Shown here piece by piece: positions 33,951-42,796 of a stretch of DNA of 64,000 nt; position 1 is the first letter of the stretch; every line of letters begins with the position of its first letter. The stretch is from CBDCWT01 sp965223305. GTDB taxonomy: Bacteria; Planctomycetota; Planctomycetia; Pirellulales; Pirellulaceae. A program made the position numbers and the translations under genes. The stretch lies in contig CBDCWT010000088.1 of NCBI GenBank assembly GCA_965223305.1, forward strand, positions 186,001 to 250,000, in the 5' to 3' direction. A model generated the notes under the pieces. It made no database searches. It was not told the origin of the DNA and worked only from the letters and a program-made list of their open reading frames with translations.

Positions 33951-34871
33951 TCACGAAGCTAGCTGTTCCTTTAAGATCAGCGCCGCATCAGAGACCGCTT
34001 GATTGCCGACGTCGAACACACCCCAAAGGTGGACGAACCCGTGTAACATGCCGTCGTAACGCCGAAACGTCGTCGGTACTTTGGCCTCGGTCAGCAACTT
34101 GACCAGTTTCTCGCCCTCGTCACGCAATACATCATACTCTGCCGTGATGACGTGCGTCGCCGGCAGCCCCTGCAGAACACCCGCATGATCGGGCAAGACG
34201 TGTTCGGCTAGATCCGGTTGCCGGTCGCCGAGGTACTGGTCCCAAAACCAGATCATCGTCTCTCGAGTCAGACCGTAGCCGTCGGCGAAGTCTCGGTAGC
34301 TCTTGGTCTCGAAATCTCGTTCTACGACCGGATAGATGAGGAGTTGAAAGCGGAGATCGGGACCACGGTCGCGCGCCAACCGCGCGACCCCAAGAGCGAG
34401 ACTGCCTCCAGCACTGTCACCTCCGACAGCCACGCGATCGGGTGCCACACCAAGCTGATCCGCATTCTCCACCACGAAGTTGGTGGCCGCGAGACAATCA
34501 GCGAGCGCGTCGGGATACCGGTGTTCGGGCGAGCGGCGGTAGTCAACCGAGACGACCACGCAAGATGCCTCGCGGGCAAACCGCCGGCAGAGTTGGTCAT
34601 GTGTGTCGAGATCCCCCAGAACCCACCCACCACCGTGGAAGTAGACCAGTGCCGGATGAGGTGCGTCACCAACCGGTCTGTAGATGCGCACTGGGACATC
34701 GCCGGCCGCCGGCAAATCGGTGACGCTTCCAACGTCCACTTTGTGTCCGAACAACGCAGTGAAGCCGGAGAAAACCTCACGGCCCTCAGCGGGACTCATT
34801 TCGTTCCAGCTGGGCGCCTCTTGCGCCTTCAGTTGATCGACAAACTCTTGAGCCTGGGGGTGTAGAGGCAT
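33951..34871 (-). CDS. HSL-family esterase/lipase
   Basis: 306 residues and no signal peptide, so cytoplasmic. The oxyanion motif HGGGW is at 79-83, the nucleophile Ser153 in GGDSAGGS, Asp247 in AEYDVLRDEG and His277 in GMLHGFVH: a complete hormone-sensitive-lipase type triad. It should hydrolyse short-chain esters. It lies 65 bp upstream of the DUF1080 gene on the same strand, so a three-gene transcript with the ceramidase-like gene is possible. The region before it (34872-35244) is filled by repeat family A. Confidence 0.9.
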   Translation of the reverse strand: MPLHPQAQEFVDQLKAQEAPSWNEMSPAEGREVFSGFTALFGHKVDVGSVTDLPAAGDVPVRIYRPVGDAPHPALVYFHGGGWVLGDLDTHDQLCRRFAREASCVVVSVDYRRSPEHRYPDALADCLAATNFVVENADQLGVAPDRVAVGGDSAGGSLALGVARLARDRGPDLRFQLLIYPVVERDFETKSYRDFADGYGLTRETMIWFWDQYLGDRQPDLAEHVLPDHAGVLQGLPATHVITAEYDVLRDEGEKLVKLLTEAKVPTTFRRYDGMLHGFVHLWGVFDVGNQAVSDAALILKEQLAS

Positions 34872-34917
34872 GTTTCAAACGCCCGCTGCGCGGGGCACTC
34901 TCTAGTTGACGGCAACG

Positions 34918-35165
34918 TTCACAACCCGAAACGTATGCGAGGTAATAACCTGCGTTAATATGCCAACTCGCCTCCGCTGCCGCTTCTTGATGTTGCGTTT
35001 TGGGCCCAATCGGAAGCGCGAAGCGTAAGTTTTGAAGTTGCGCTTTCGGCTCAATCGGAAGCGCGAAGCGTAAGCGAGGGAATAACTTGCGTTGGTACAC
35101 CAACTCCCCTCGCTGACGCTTCGGGTTACGAAATACAACTCTCCTCGCTGACGCTTCGGGTTACA
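34918..35165. repeat. Repeat family A copy 3, compound
   Basis: A complete hairpin lies at 35056-35130 (left arm CGGAAGCGCGAAGCGTAAGC, right arm CCCCTCGCTGACGCTTCGGG, loop with TTGGTACACCAA). Extra left arms occur at 34978-35035, a degenerate one at 34918-34950, and an extra right arm at 35139-35164. Short frames through it encode RSVSEGSW-like peptides and are not genes. Confidence 0.8.
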
Positions 35166-35244
35166 AAAAACGCGGCGAATTCGACATCTCGTCCCTGCGG
35201 AAAGGCGAAAAGCGCAACTTCAAAAAAAGCATCGACGAACCGGT

Positions 35245-37212
35245 TCACTTCGCTGGGTCGGTGACCCACATACCGTTAAGCATCACGCGCTGCACATCGT
35301 ACATCGCACGAATATCTTCGGCGGGATTTCCCTTTACCAAGACCAAATCTGCGCTCTTGCCCGGTTCAACGCTGCCCAGCCGATCTGCGGCGCCGAAGAA
35401 CCGAGCATTATCGTAGGTGCCTGCCGTGATGGCTTGCAACGGGGTCAATCCAGACTCTACCAGCAACTCCAGCTCCCGCTGGTACGCCCAACCGGACTTG
35501 GCATGGGGCACGGAGGTATGCGAGCCGACCACAACCGTAGCACCCTGAGCACGACACAACCCAACAAACTTCAACATGTTCTCAAAGCCGCGCGCGTGAA
35601 CCTCCGTGGCACCCTCGTCACCAGGACGGCGCTCGAAGACAGCCAACGTGGGAGAAACGAAGACGTCTCGCGTGGCAATCAACTCCAGCAGGGGCGCGAG
35701 CTTTTTCGAGGTATCGAAGTCCAACGTCGCCCAGAGTCGATAGCGCTGGTAGCGCCGCGCCGAGGGGTTGTCGCTCACGGCTTGCTTGAAGTCGGAGGCA
35801 TCTTGCGGGTCGGCGAGCACAGTACCAAATGAGGTAACATGTTCAATGCCCTGCACGCCAGCCAAAATCGCCTTGTCGGCGTCGACGAGCTCCAAATGGG
35901 CGGTGACGGGAACACCATGGCGATTGGCTGTTTCGCAGACCGCAGGATAGTACTCAAGCGGGAGGCGAAAGTAAGTCTTGATCGCCGAAGCACCTCGCTC
36001 GACATGCTGGCTCACAATTTGGCTGGCATGTTCGGCGCCCGTAACGATCGCCGCCTGCTGAGGCCAAATCGGAGGATAAGCATCCAGATGCGCGCCGGTC
36101 AGAAAAGTACGAGGCATCGTCTGGTCGGCCTGCATGACCGCTTGGTAAAAACGAAAAGGATGTCCGGGATCTCGGAATGCAGTAATTCCGTGAGCGAGAA
36201 ACTTGGCGGGGATATCCAGGTTGTTGATCGAGTGCAGATGCGAGTCGATCAGTCCTGGCAGGATGCTGATGCCGGTCGCATCCACGAGTGTGGCTTCTTC
36301 CGGAATGGAAACCTCGTCGCGCGGTCCCGCGGATGAGATCGTGTTTCCCTTGATAATCACCGCTGAGTTTTCAAGGGGCGGACCACCCCTTCCGTCAATC
36401 AAACGGCCACCCAGAATCGCCAGCACTTGCGCGCTGTCCGGTTCCGCGGGTGGATTCACTTCCTGAAGACCCGACTCCTGTCCAGCCGCCGCGATCCGAT
36501 AGACACGAAAGTTGGCGAGTGCTACGCGGCTGTTCCAGGTGCGGAATCCATGGTGGCCCGACCGATAGAGGGGTGACGACCCCTGATGTTCGTGAACCAG
36601 CTTGCCGTTGACGAAAAACCGAATCAGGCCACCCGGTTCGCTGACGTAAGTTAGGCGGTGCGTGCGGTCATACGGCGCTCCACGCAAGATAAACCGCTCG
36701 CTCAACAGCTCGAAACCAGGATTCTTGCGAAATCGAATCCGCCAGCGCGACTGCGATCGAGCTTCGTCCGGTGTCAGATAGGTCACGATGTAGTTTGCAA
36801 ACTGATGGTATTCGTTGTATGCCCCGGTCCGCTGATCGCTTGTTTCCAGCAGCCCCTGGGGGTGCGACGCGTACAAGATGAAGTTCAAATTGTTGGCGCC
36901 GCCCAACGGCATGGCGTCAAATTCGATCACCGAAGGACCATCGAACTTCCGCCGGCACCAGATGGTCCCCGCTCGCTTGCCGCCCGAGCAATCCCAGATC
37001 AGCCGCCGATCCCTTAACTCGACGGAACCGTTCGTCTCCGGCAACCAGTTTTCTAGGTCACCGAAGTCGTCAGAAAAGAGACCCTCGAGGTGGTAGGTCG
37101 TTCCACCCAACTGCCTCACCAGCGACTCGGCTGCGCCGGCGGCGGGACCAGAGTCAACGAGCATCAGGACTGCTAAAGTGCAAAGAAGTGCTCTGGTGCC
37201 TGTGTGGAACAT
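35245..37212 (-). CDS. Exported amidohydrolase with N-terminal lectin-like domain
   Basis: 655 residues from the ATG at 37212. An earlier in-frame start at 37314 is rejected because its extra codons lie in repeat family D. After a signal peptide (RALLCTLAVLMLVDSGPAAGAA) residues 40-240 form a concanavalin-like domain similar to DUF1080/DUF1961 (GLFSDDFGDLENW, FILYASHPQG). Residues 265-655 are an amidohydrolase: HLH at 325-327, K in GASAIKTYFR as candidate carbamylated lysine, H in VPVTAHLEL and H in QGIEHVTSF. The usual last aspartate (GTD) is replaced by VVVGSHTS, so the metal site may be altered. It may act on a sugar-linked amide or ester outside the cytoplasm (inference). Confidence 0.85.
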   Translation of the reverse strand: MFHTGTRALLCTLAVLMLVDSGPAAGAAESLVRQLGGTTYHLEGLFSDDFGDLENWLPETNGSVELRDRRLIWDCSGGKRAGTIWCRRKFDGPSVIEFDAMPLGGANNLNFILYASHPQGLLETSDQRTGAYNEYHQFANYIVTYLTPDEARSQSRWRIRFRKNPGFELLSERFILRGAPYDRTHRLTYVSEPGGLIRFFVNGKLVHEHQGSSPLYRSGHHGFRTWNSRVALANFRVYRIAAAGQESGLQEVNPPAEPDSAQVLAILGGRLIDGRGGPPLENSAVIIKGNTISSAGPRDEVSIPEEATLVDATGISILPGLIDSHLHSINNLDIPAKFLAHGITAFRDPGHPFRFYQAVMQADQTMPRTFLTGAHLDAYPPIWPQQAAIVTGAEHASQIVSQHVERGASAIKTYFRLPLEYYPAVCETANRHGVPVTAHLELVDADKAILAGVQGIEHVTSFGTVLADPQDASDFKQAVSDNPSARRYQRYRLWATLDFDTSKKLAPLLELIATRDVFVSPTLAVFERRPGDEGATEVHARGFENMLKFVGLCRAQGATVVVGSHTSVPHAKSGWAYQRELELLVESGLTPLQAITAGTYDNARFFGAADRLGSVEPGKSADLVLVKGNPAEDIRAMYDVQRVMLNGMWVTDPAK

Positions 37213-37260
37213 GCCGCTCTCCAAGAGTACTCCGCGCGCCGTAACTGGGTTTACTTTCAA

Positions 37261-37297
37261 GTGGCGGACGGCACGCGGAGCGTGCCTGCTACTTTTT
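37261..37297. repeat. Repeat family D
   Basis: GTGGCGGACGGCACGCGGAG then CGTGCCTGCTACTTTTTAG. It lies just upstream of the amidohydrolase start and touches the 3' end of the carbon-nitrogen hydrolase gene. Confidence 0.6.
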
Positions 37298-38354
37298 AGG
37301 CCCGGCACTCGCATTGCTCGGCGTCTGCAAACTGCATGTGCTCGACGTGTGTCTTGAGCTCGAACTCCCGCATCACATCAGCGATCTGAACATCCGGCGA
37401 TCTACTTTCGATGATTGTCCATTCTTCTTCTGCAAACGAACGGATGCGCACCTTGCGGCCATACTTGGCGTGAATGTCGTCGAATCGGCGGACGTACGGC
37501 CACGTATGTAGAAACGCCTTTTCCAGGTTGACCGGGGCGCAGATCGACCGATTCCAGCGGCTGGTGCGGGCGACCTCTTCGCCGGAGATGTCACAGATTT
37601 TCGACGTATCTTTGTTGGTGCTTGATACGAGACAGTACTTGTGCTGCCACGCCTTCGCATTGACCATCGCTCCGCCGGCAAACGCCGATGGCCAGAACAC
37701 CATCTCCGCTCCTGCCTCTTGCAGTTTCTGCCAGCACTCTGTCCATTCGATGTCGAAACAGATCTGCACGCCGATCGTCCCAAAGTCCGTGCGAAACACG
37801 GGAGGCTCCAACGGACCAGCAGACACACCCTTTTCGATCTCGCTCACAGTGGGGTGAATCTTCCGGTATTCACCGACGTATTCGCCTTCGCGGTCGATCA
37901 AGACAGCAGAGTTATAAAAGCGGCCCTCCGCCGTTGTGTAGATAGGGCAAACCACGTAACAATGGTTCCGCCTGGCAAATTCTGCGAACGGCCGCGAGAC
38001 GGCTCCGATCGACTCCTCTGCGACATCTGCGATCCGAGGCGTGCCGCCAGTTAGATAGGTGAAGGGAAAGATCTCGGGCAGACAGATAATATCTGGTTGC
38101 ATTGGCGCGACCTGCTCCATCCGCGCGAGCACACTCGAAATCATCTCCGAGTAGTCACGAGCCCTCAACCCATCCTGAGTAACACTGGCTACCCATACCT
38201 CACGGGGCAAACGGGCGTGCCGGGGAGTTGCCCTCGGGTTTGTTGTCTGAGCGACCGTGCGCCGAGCATTGCCGGCCCATACGGCGAGTCCCGCTCCAAA
38301 CGCTGTCCGTTGCAGGAAATTGCGTCGATCCGCCGTGTTCTTCTGACTCGACAT
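37296..38354 (-). CDS. Carbon-nitrogen hydrolase (nitrilase family) with Tat signal
   Basis: 352 residues from the ATG at 38354 with AGGG upstream; ATGs at 38369 and an earlier start at 38405 are in frame. A twin-arginine signal (DRRNFLQRTAFGAGLAVWAG) leads into a nitrilase fold. The triad is Glu94 in CLPEIFPF, Lys165 in YRKIHPT and Cys199 in GVQICFDIEW. It should cleave an amide or nitrile outside the cytoplasm; most nitrilases are cytoplasmic, so export is notable. It is followed after 83 bp by the amidohydrolase gene, and the two may form one amide-degrading unit. A TAGAGT -10 candidate lies at 38381-38386 on the minus strand. Confidence 0.87.
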   Translation of the reverse strand: MSSQKNTADRRNFLQRTAFGAGLAVWAGNARRTVAQTTNPRATPRHARLPREVWVASVTQDGLRARDYSEMISSVLARMEQVAPMQPDIICLPEIFPFTYLTGGTPRIADVAEESIGAVSRPFAEFARRNHCYVVCPIYTTAEGRFYNSAVLIDREGEYVGEYRKIHPTVSEIEKGVSAGPLEPPVFRTDFGTIGVQICFDIEWTECWQKLQEAGAEMVFWPSAFAGGAMVNAKAWQHKYCLVSSTNKDTSKICDISGEEVARTSRWNRSICAPVNLEKAFLHTWPYVRRFDDIHAKYGRKVRIRSFAEEEWTIIESRSPDVQIADVMREFELKTHVEHMQFADAEQCECRA

Positions 38355-38591
38355 GACATCGGCCCTCATGGGAAAAACGTACTCTAAGACACTCCGAGCG
38401 GTCACCTATTCCAGGGCTTCCGACTTGAAGCTCGGCCCCAGGGGCCTGCATCAAATCATGAGTGGTGTCCGCGACCAAACCTGCTCGGTCGATAGCCTGC
38501 CATTCTAAGTTCTGGAGAGCGACACTTCCACGGCAGGCGAGAGAGCGGTTCCGCGCTGCCACGCCCCCTAAATGACGGAGTGTGATTCTGG

Positions 38592-38634
38592 GAATCAGCC
38601 GTTGGGCGTTAGCCGGCGTTAGCCCACGGTTCCT
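38592..38634. repeat. Repeat family C with internal duplication
   Basis: GAATCAGCCGTTGGGCGTTAG then CCGGCGTTAGCCCACGGTTCC: the GCGTTAGCC core is present twice. A weaker half copy (CGAACCGGCCGCTAACGCGG) lies at 38696-38715. The remainder of the gap 38355-38837 shows no gene. Confidence 0.6.
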
Positions 38635-38823
38635 ACGAAGCCGGATGACGACGCATGGCAGCTGATTGGTCGTCAGAGAGCAGGCTTGTGAGTTTTCGAA
38701 CCGGCCGCTAACGCGGAGCGTGACGATAGCGGTGACGCTGCGCTCCATCAGCTGCAAAGGCGCCGGCCAGGATCCGCAGACCCTGGAGGAGCGGTTTTCG
38801 TGGCTGGATGTCTGCAACCCGGT

Positions 38824-38829
38824 TACAAT
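38824..38829 (+). promoter_or_regulatory. Candidate -10 element, possible leaderless start
   Basis: TACAAT ends only 8 bp before the ATG at 38838. With normal spacing transcription would begin within about two bases of the start codon, so the DUF6807 mRNA may have no leader. No ribosome binding site is visible between. Confidence 0.4.
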
Positions 38830-38837
38830 GTGCCGAT

Positions 38838-40232
38838 ATGAACGACCGAACTAGCTGGGCCGTCTCGATCCTCCTGCTTGCAGGCCTAGTTGGAACCTAC
38901 TCATCCGTGGTAGGCGCCGCTGAAAGAGTGCTGGGTACGATCCGGGTCAAGTCCTCCGGAGAAGGGCCCGTCGGGCCCCTTCGGATGGCCGGTGATGCGA
39001 GCACGTTCTTCGAAAAGTGCCTGCCGGAGGTTTCCTCGGACGGCGCAGCGTCACAGGCAGAGATCGTGACTTTCTTGGCAACGCGCCAACTGGTGCTGTA
39101 CCCCAAACGTGGCGGTGCACCGGAGTTCGCAGTGCAATGGGAACCTAAGCTGGCTGACGATCTGTCTGGTCCAACAGGACACCTCGTTTGGTACTGCGCA
39201 GCAAACCAACTTAAGACTGGCGACTACGTGCTGGCACTGCGAGACGGGCAGGCGCCGCATCCAGTAACCGTTGAAGACGTTGCCGGCCGCCGTCTCGTCG
39301 TGCGCATCGCGGACCAACCAGTGGTGCAATACAACAACGGAATCGTTCGCCAACAGCCCGGCCAGCACGGACCGTACGATCGGGCTGCCTATCTGCATCC
39401 GGTCTGGTCCCCCTCGGGAGCGATTGTGACTGGCGATTTCTCCCCCGAGCACATCCATCAGCGAGGCATTTTTACGGCCTGGGTCAAGGCGCGTTTTGGC
39501 GATGTCGAAACCGATTTCTGGTCGCTCGGCGCGTCGAAAGGGCGGATGCTTCCGGCTCCGAAAAAACCCTACGTCGAGACGGGTCCTGTCTTTGCCAAGC
39601 TAGTGATTTGGAATCAGGGCGTTGTCGACGGAGTACCGTTGCTCGAGGAACGCGTGGAAGTGACCGTCTACGCTGAACCGTACCAGGGCGGATGGCTGTT
39701 TGATCTTCGGACACGGCAATCTCCGGTAGCGGGTGGCGAGGCGATGCAGTTGCCACAGGTCTACTACGGCGGCACGTCGTTTCGCGGACCCGGTCAGTGG
39801 TTGTCTAAGAGCAGCCGTGACGTGCAGCGGGCGATCGCCAAAGGTGTGTCGTTCGAGAATGTAGACTGGCTTCCACCCGAGGTGACGCTGGACGTGTTGA
39901 CCAGCGAGGGAGACGACCGCACGAGCGGAGACCGCAAACCGGCCCGCTGGATCGACTACACCGGCCCGCTCAGCAGCGGGCTGCAGTGGGGCGGATTGGC
40001 CGTCTACGATCACCCGTCCAATCCCCGCCATCCGACGCGCCTACGAATTCACCCGGAGCTGCCCTACTTCAGCCTCGCTCTCGTCCAGCAGCAGTCGTTC
40101 GAGGTAAAGGCTGGGTCCACGCTCGAGCTATCGTACCGGGTCTTCGCTCACGACGGCCATCCCGATCCGCAACGCAACGAGAGGATTGCGAACTCCTACT
40201 GCACACCCCCACAACTGGCTTGGCTGCCGTAA
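38838..40232 (+). CDS. DUF6807 (PmoA-like) exported protein
   Basis: 464 residues from the ATG at 38838; an in-frame ATG at 38808 lies upstream of the likely promoter. A signal peptide (AVSILLLAGLVGTYSSVVGAA) is present. The C-terminal two thirds match the DUF6807/methane-oxygenase-PmoA family: RAAYLHPVWSPSGAIVTGDF, HQRGIFTAWVKARFGDVETDFW, GGLAVYDHPSNPRHPTRLRIH and ELSYRVFAHDG. Despite the family name there is no reason to think it oxidises methane; its role is unknown, perhaps glycan related. The parallel beta-helix gene follows 68 bp later on the same strand. Confidence 0.82.
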   Translation: MNDRTSWAVSILLLAGLVGTYSSVVGAAERVLGTIRVKSSGEGPVGPLRMAGDASTFFEKCLPEVSSDGAASQAEIVTFLATRQLVLYPKRGGAPEFAVQWEPKLADDLSGPTGHLVWYCAANQLKTGDYVLALRDGQAPHPVTVEDVAGRRLVVRIADQPVVQYNNGIVRQQPGQHGPYDRAAYLHPVWSPSGAIVTGDFSPEHIHQRGIFTAWVKARFGDVETDFWSLGASKGRMLPAPKKPYVETGPVFAKLVIWNQGVVDGVPLLEERVEVTVYAEPYQGGWLFDLRTRQSPVAGGEAMQLPQVYYGGTSFRGPGQWLSKSSRDVQRAIAKGVSFENVDWLPPEVTLDVLTSEGDDRTSGDRKPARWIDYTGPLSSGLQWGGLAVYDHPSNPRHPTRLRIHPELPYFSLALVQQQSFEVKAGSTLELSYRVFAHDGHPDPQRNERIANSYCTPPQLAWLP

Positions 40233-40300
40233 ACACCACCCAGCACCTGTCACTGGAAATCTCAGGCCAGTGTCAGGACCACTAACAAAGGGAACTACCC

Positions 40301-41647
40301 ATGCGAACCTTCCTCAGCGGTTTGGTCATCTGTGCTGCTCTTCAACCCATCGCCGCTCTGCAGGGCTCGGAAGCGGACAGCGCGCGGACGTTAAGCCCCG
40401 ACGAGCGACAGTTGCCTTTTTCGATGCACTCCCAGATGGAGGAACTCCCACACATCACGGTGGGGCAGCGGGGAACTACCATCATCGGGCGAGATCATCG
40501 CGTTCTGCAAGCGGCGGTCGACTATGTGTCGGCTCTAGGCGGTGGCTTGGTCGAGATTGGACCCGGCGAATACCTGATGCACGACTCGTTACATCTGCGA
40601 TCGAATGTGACGGTCCGAGGCACTGAGGGCAAGACCGTGTTGCGGAAAGCGGACGGTGTCGTCTCCCCACTCGTACTGGACGGTGACTTCGGCGAGCAAC
40701 AGGTCACCGTGAAGGACGCAACTGGTTTCGACGTCGGAAACAGCGTCGCGATCTGGGATAACGGCGCCGGCGGTTTTCACACAACCGTAGCCCGCATCAC
40801 GGGGAGGAAGGGGAATACGATTTCGATCGACAGGCCACTGATGTCTGACTGCATGGTGTCTAGCCATGCAACGGCCGCCACGGTATTTCCCGTTGTCAGC
40901 GGCTACGACTTGCGCAACGTTCGCATCGAGAACCTGATCATCGACGGCAACAAAGCGGCCAACGTCACACTAACCGGTTGCCGTGGAGCGGGGATCTTTC
41001 TGTATCGCGGGTTCGGGACGACCATCGAGAACTGCACGGTTCGCAACTACGACGGGGATGGAATCAGTTTCCAGCAATCTAACGATGTCACAGTGCTCGA
41101 CTGCCTTTGTGAAAACAACACCGAACTCGGATTTCACCCGGGCAGCGGTTCCCAACGTCCTACTGTGCGGAACTGTGTCGCGCGCAACAACGGCACTGAC
41201 GGCTTGTTTTTGTGCTGGCGGGTACGCCACGGTCTGTTCGAAGACAACCTGCTCGAAAACAATGGACGATTTGGAATCTCGATCGGCCACAAGGACTCCG
41301 ACAACCTGCTGCAGCGCAACCAGGTCTTTCGTAACGGCCAGGCAGGTGTCTTCTTTCGCAACGAGACCTTCGGCATGGCCGCTCATCGCAACCGGTTGAA
41401 GGACAACGTGATTGAGGATAACGGGGCAAAGGGAACCGCAGCTGGCATTCGCATCCGGGGCGAAACCGAGGGTCTGATCTTCGAAAACAATATCGTTCGC
41501 GACACACGTCAAGGAGCCTCACAAACACAGACCGTCGGCGTGCTCATCGAAGAGCGTGTGGGCAGCGTGACGCTCGACGGAAACCGCATCGACGCTCAGA
41601 CTCCGGTTGAAGACCGCCGGCCGACTGTGGCCGAGGGCAAGCAGTAG
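40301..41647 (+). CDS. Exported right-handed parallel beta-helix protein
   Basis: 448 residues. GGGAA stands about 8 nt before the ATG. A signal peptide (FLSGLVICAALQPIAALQG) is followed by a pectate-lyase-like coil series: GYDLRNVRIENLIIDGNKAANVTL, GFGTTIENCTVRNYDGDGISFQQSNDVTVLDCLCENN and repeated CVARNNGTDGLFLCW, LLENNGRFGISIGHKDSDNLLQRNQVFRNGQAGVFF blocks. Such proteins bind or cleave polysaccharides, often polyuronates. Specific catalytic residues cannot be picked out by eye. It is probably co-transcribed with the preceding DUF6807 gene. Confidence 0.88.
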   Translation: MRTFLSGLVICAALQPIAALQGSEADSARTLSPDERQLPFSMHSQMEELPHITVGQRGTTIIGRDHRVLQAAVDYVSALGGGLVEIGPGEYLMHDSLHLRSNVTVRGTEGKTVLRKADGVVSPLVLDGDFGEQQVTVKDATGFDVGNSVAIWDNGAGGFHTTVARITGRKGNTISIDRPLMSDCMVSSHATAATVFPVVSGYDLRNVRIENLIIDGNKAANVTLTGCRGAGIFLYRGFGTTIENCTVRNYDGDGISFQQSNDVTVLDCLCENNTELGFHPGSGSQRPTVRNCVARNNGTDGLFLCWRVRHGLFEDNLLENNGRFGISIGHKDSDNLLQRNQVFRNGQAGVFFRNETFGMAAHRNRLKDNVIEDNGAKGTAAGIRIRGETEGLIFENNIVRDTRQGASQTQTVGVLIEERVGSVTLDGNRIDAQTPVEDRRPTVAEGKQ

Positions 41648-41696
41648 ATCGGAACCGACCTGCGCCGTGCGGTATCAGCTGAGCCTCGCCAGCGGA

Positions 41697-41946
41697 GTAG
41701 GGGGTAGGCCGGAACAAGCGGCGCCAGAGAAGCTGATTTCTCACACGACGTGATCGCCGCGCAGTTCCGGCGGTACCGGGATTGTTGCTTTTGCCTGCGT
41801 CAGCCAGTGCCTGCCGGAACGGCGCGGCGGGAGAATCGTACGCCTGATAGGTACTTGCTGCGCCGCTTGTTCCGGCCTACCTGCTTGCTCGACGCCGAGG
41901 ATCATCGAGCAATTCAAAACCGGGGGCTAATGCCCTGCGGCTGATG
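41697..41946. repeat. Repeat families E (41697-41881, double) and C (41916-41946)
   Basis: Two family E hairpins in tandem: GTAGGCCGGAACAAGCGGCG...CGCCGCGCAGTTCCGGCG and CTGCCGGAACGGCGCGGCGG...CGCCGCTTGTTCCGGCCTAC. Family C follows as AAAACCGGGGGCTAATGCCC then TGCGGCTGAT. The gap 41648-42097 holds nothing else but a promoter. Confidence 0.65.
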
Positions 41947-42023
41947 ATCAGATGTCGGCTGAATTAGATGTCGGGCTTAGATATTTTGCGCTACCGGCCC
42001 GTGAATTGATCGCCCCGGAAGGC

Positions 42024-42029
42024 TATACT
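42024..42029 (+). promoter_or_regulatory. Candidate -10 element for the gene at 42098
   Basis: TATACT 68 bp before the ATG. GGGGAGATCTGAT lies directly before the ATG and supplies the ribosome binding site. Confidence 0.4.
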
Positions 42030-42097
42030 GACTGATTCTTCTGGTGAATTCTGGGGTAAGGTTCTGACCGGTTTGCTCGCACGCGGGGAGATCTGAT

Positions 42098-42745
42098 ATG
42101 AGGACACTTTCGGTCGTGCTGTTGGTCACGATATGCTGCGCGTCCCACGCGCTTGGACAGTATCCGGTTCCGTACTACGGCGTCGGCAGTAACAACTATC
42201 ACCACGCGTCGACGGTCGAGGAGGGCGCGGCTCGCGGGATGGCCGATCTAGTCAGGTCTCGAGGTGCCGCCAATTTGATGAACTCGCACGCGGCCAAGAA
42301 CTTCGAGGACGCTCGGAAAAAGTACATTGAAAACCGGCTGCTCCGCACGCAAACCTACTTTGACATGAAGAAGATCAACAAGCAAAGCCGGTTTGGTGAT
42401 CAGAAGCGGCGCACGCAAGCTGACTTTATTCGCTACAGCCAGTCCAAGCTTCCGAACCGACTGAACCACGCGCAGCTCGACCCGCTGACCGGCACTCTAA
42501 AATGGCCCCTCCTACTTCGCCTCAAGAGCTTGGAACCGGAGCGCGAAAAACTCGAGAAGCTGTTTGCCGTGAGGGCGAAGGAGGGCTACGTGGGTCCTGA
42601 CCAGTTCTTGGAAATCCAGAACGCGATCAAGTCGATGCGAGAGGAGACCGACCGAGTCGTCCGAGACTATCCGACCGACGTCACGATTGCCGCACGAAAA
42701 TTCCTCAACAGCCTCGCCTACGAGGTCAAGTTCCCGGCAGGTTGA
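42098..42745 (+). CDS. Exported protein of unknown function
   Basis: 215 residues, not recognised. A signal peptide (LSVVLLVTICCASHALGQ) precedes a YPVPYYGVGSNNYHHAS stretch and then a long, charged, mostly helical region with many Lys/Arg/Glu (FEDARKKYIENRLLRTQTYFDMKKINKQSRFGDQKRRTQ). EGAARGMADLVRSRGAANLMNSHAAKN looks like a short conserved helix pair. No cysteines remain after the signal. The HEAT-repeat gene follows 51 bp later with its own AGGTGA, so the two probably share a transcript and might interact (inference). Confidence 0.75.
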   Translation: MRTLSVVLLVTICCASHALGQYPVPYYGVGSNNYHHASTVEEGAARGMADLVRSRGAANLMNSHAAKNFEDARKKYIENRLLRTQTYFDMKKINKQSRFGDQKRRTQADFIRYSQSKLPNRLNHAQLDPLTGTLKWPLLLRLKSLEPEREKLEKLFAVRAKEGYVGPDQFLEIQNAIKSMREETDRVVRDYPTDVTIAARKFLNSLAYEVKFPAG

Positions 42746-42796
42746 TCGCTCGACTTTGTTTGAGATCCCAACTCTCTCTCACCATGAGGTGATTGT

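Noticed and set aside
37213..37314. N-terminal extension of the amidohydrolase
   Set aside because: The extra codons fall in repeat family D and lie before the signal peptide; the ATG at 37212 is better.
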